A DNA stretch of 20,000 nt, from NCBI RefSeq assembly GCF_008831285.2, contig NC_045140.1, positions 29,370,608-29,390,607 on the forward strand, in the 5' to 3' direction. This document shows, in pieces, positions 19,600-20,000 of this stretch. Under the pieces are notes generated by a model. It did no database searches. It worked only from the letters and a program-made list of their open reading frames with translations, and was not told the origin of the DNA. The stretch comes from Nymphaea colorata. Lineage: Eukaryota; Streptophyta; Magnoliopsida; Nymphaeales; Nymphaeaceae. Numbering within the stretch: the stretch's first letter is position 1; the number at the start of each line of letters is the position of its first letter. The position numbers and the translations under genes were made by a program.

Positions 19600-20000
19600 T
19601 GGTAGGGTCTTGCCCGTGGCCGACCTAAGTCTGAAACCAACGACCGTGCCTACCCCCACGATCACCTTGGACCAACCAGAAGACTTCCTAGACGAATTAA
19701 AACAAAGACACCACCCAGTCGGACAGGACCCCGACTTAGAAAATCCCGGATAGGTAGCGGAATACAAGAGAGGCTATACCCAAACCCAAGCAAAACCTAC
19801 TACACAAATCTAAGAGATGTGAGGCTAATACAAGCGGAAGCGATACATTTGTTAAAAATCACTCAAACTCACTCAAGCAAACCATGCAAACCACGCCTAA
19901 ATGCACAAACCACACCCACCCGTAGGAGGCTAGTGCTGGCACGAGGTCGTGTCCTTGGCGCAGTGCCGCGGAGGTCCCTCTATGCACAACTACGACCTCA
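19600..20000 (-). repeat. 5' LTR of element B, first 401 bp only
   Basis: The sequence begins TGGTAGGGTC at 19600 and matches 11397-11797 with five transitions and no indels. It runs off the window, so the promoter-bearing end and the outer target site are not visible. Confidence 0.93.

Larger units (their letters stand above)
11397..20000 (-). mobile_element. Element B: Ty3/Gypsy chromovirus, coding-intact, 5' LTR cut by window edge
   Basis: On the minus strand this runs 5' LTR (19600 onward), primer-binding site (19584-19596), gag-pol (14318-19420), polypurine tract (14613-14626) and 3' LTR (11397-14612). The full element should be about 11.4 kb if the 5' LTR is full length. Over the 401 bp of 5' LTR visible, five bases differ from the 3' LTR. 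All are transitions and three lie in CpG context. That is about 1.2 percent, similar to element A, yet the reading frame is unbroken. No envelope gene is present, as expected for this group. It may be autonomous or recently so; the sequence does not show whether it is expressed. Confidence 0.95.

Noticed and set aside
1-20000. Envelope gene, tRNA or rRNA genes, CRISPR arrays, bacterial signals
   Set aside because: None was found. All coding sequence is gag-pol of one plant retrotransposon family, and the only tRNA-like match is the 13-nt primer-binding site.

Overview
This window is plant nuclear repeat DNA. Almost all of it is two copies of one Ty3/Gypsy (Metaviridae) chromovirus LTR retrotransposon, both on the minus strand and separated by 191 bp of unrelated sequence. 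A plant source is indicated by a primer-binding site matching plant initiator-methionine tRNA (TGGTATCAGAGCC), a single fused gag-pol frame, a C-terminal chromodomain and long TG...CA LTRs. No host gene, RNA gene or CRISPR array was found.

Layout on the plus strand: 1-3017 is the 3' LTR of element A, with only its outermost 8 bases outside the window. 3018-7991 is the internal region of A, with a gag-pol frame broken by about twenty small indels. 7992-11205 is the 5' LTR of A. 11206-11396 is the spacer. 11397-14612 is the 3' LTR of element B. 14613-19599 is the internal region of B. 19600-20000 is the first 401 bp of the 5' LTR of B, which runs out of the window. Because both elements are inverted, each 3' LTR lies to the left and each 5' LTR to the right.

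The inner LTR edge was fixed by comparing copies. The copy ending at 11205 passes into unrelated DNA exactly where the copies ending at 3017 and 14612 pass into a purine-rich tract (minus-strand sense). On the minus strand the LTR therefore starts TGATACGGG and ends CCCTACCA, followed by a 3-nt gap and the primer-binding site.

Element B encodes an uninterrupted 1700-residue polyprotein: coiled-coil N-terminus, Gag, zinc knuckle, aspartic protease, reverse transcriptase, RNase H, integrase with D,D-35-E, GPF motif and chromodomain. Every catalytic residue I could place is present. The frame passes through the polypurine tract and continues 97 codons into the 3' LTR, so each LTR carries the end of the gene. 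Element A has the same design but cannot make a full polyprotein as read here, although the high rate of one-base indels in positions 1 to about 7450 raises the possibility of consensus errors.

The most unusual points are the LTR-encoded coiled-coil tail, a perfect 9-bp hairpin containing the gag start codon in both copies, a predicted promoter that leaves more than 2.6 kb of LTR downstream as leader, and a purine-rich block bracketed by inverted repeats that has been lost from one LTR. I saw no independent novel gene system.
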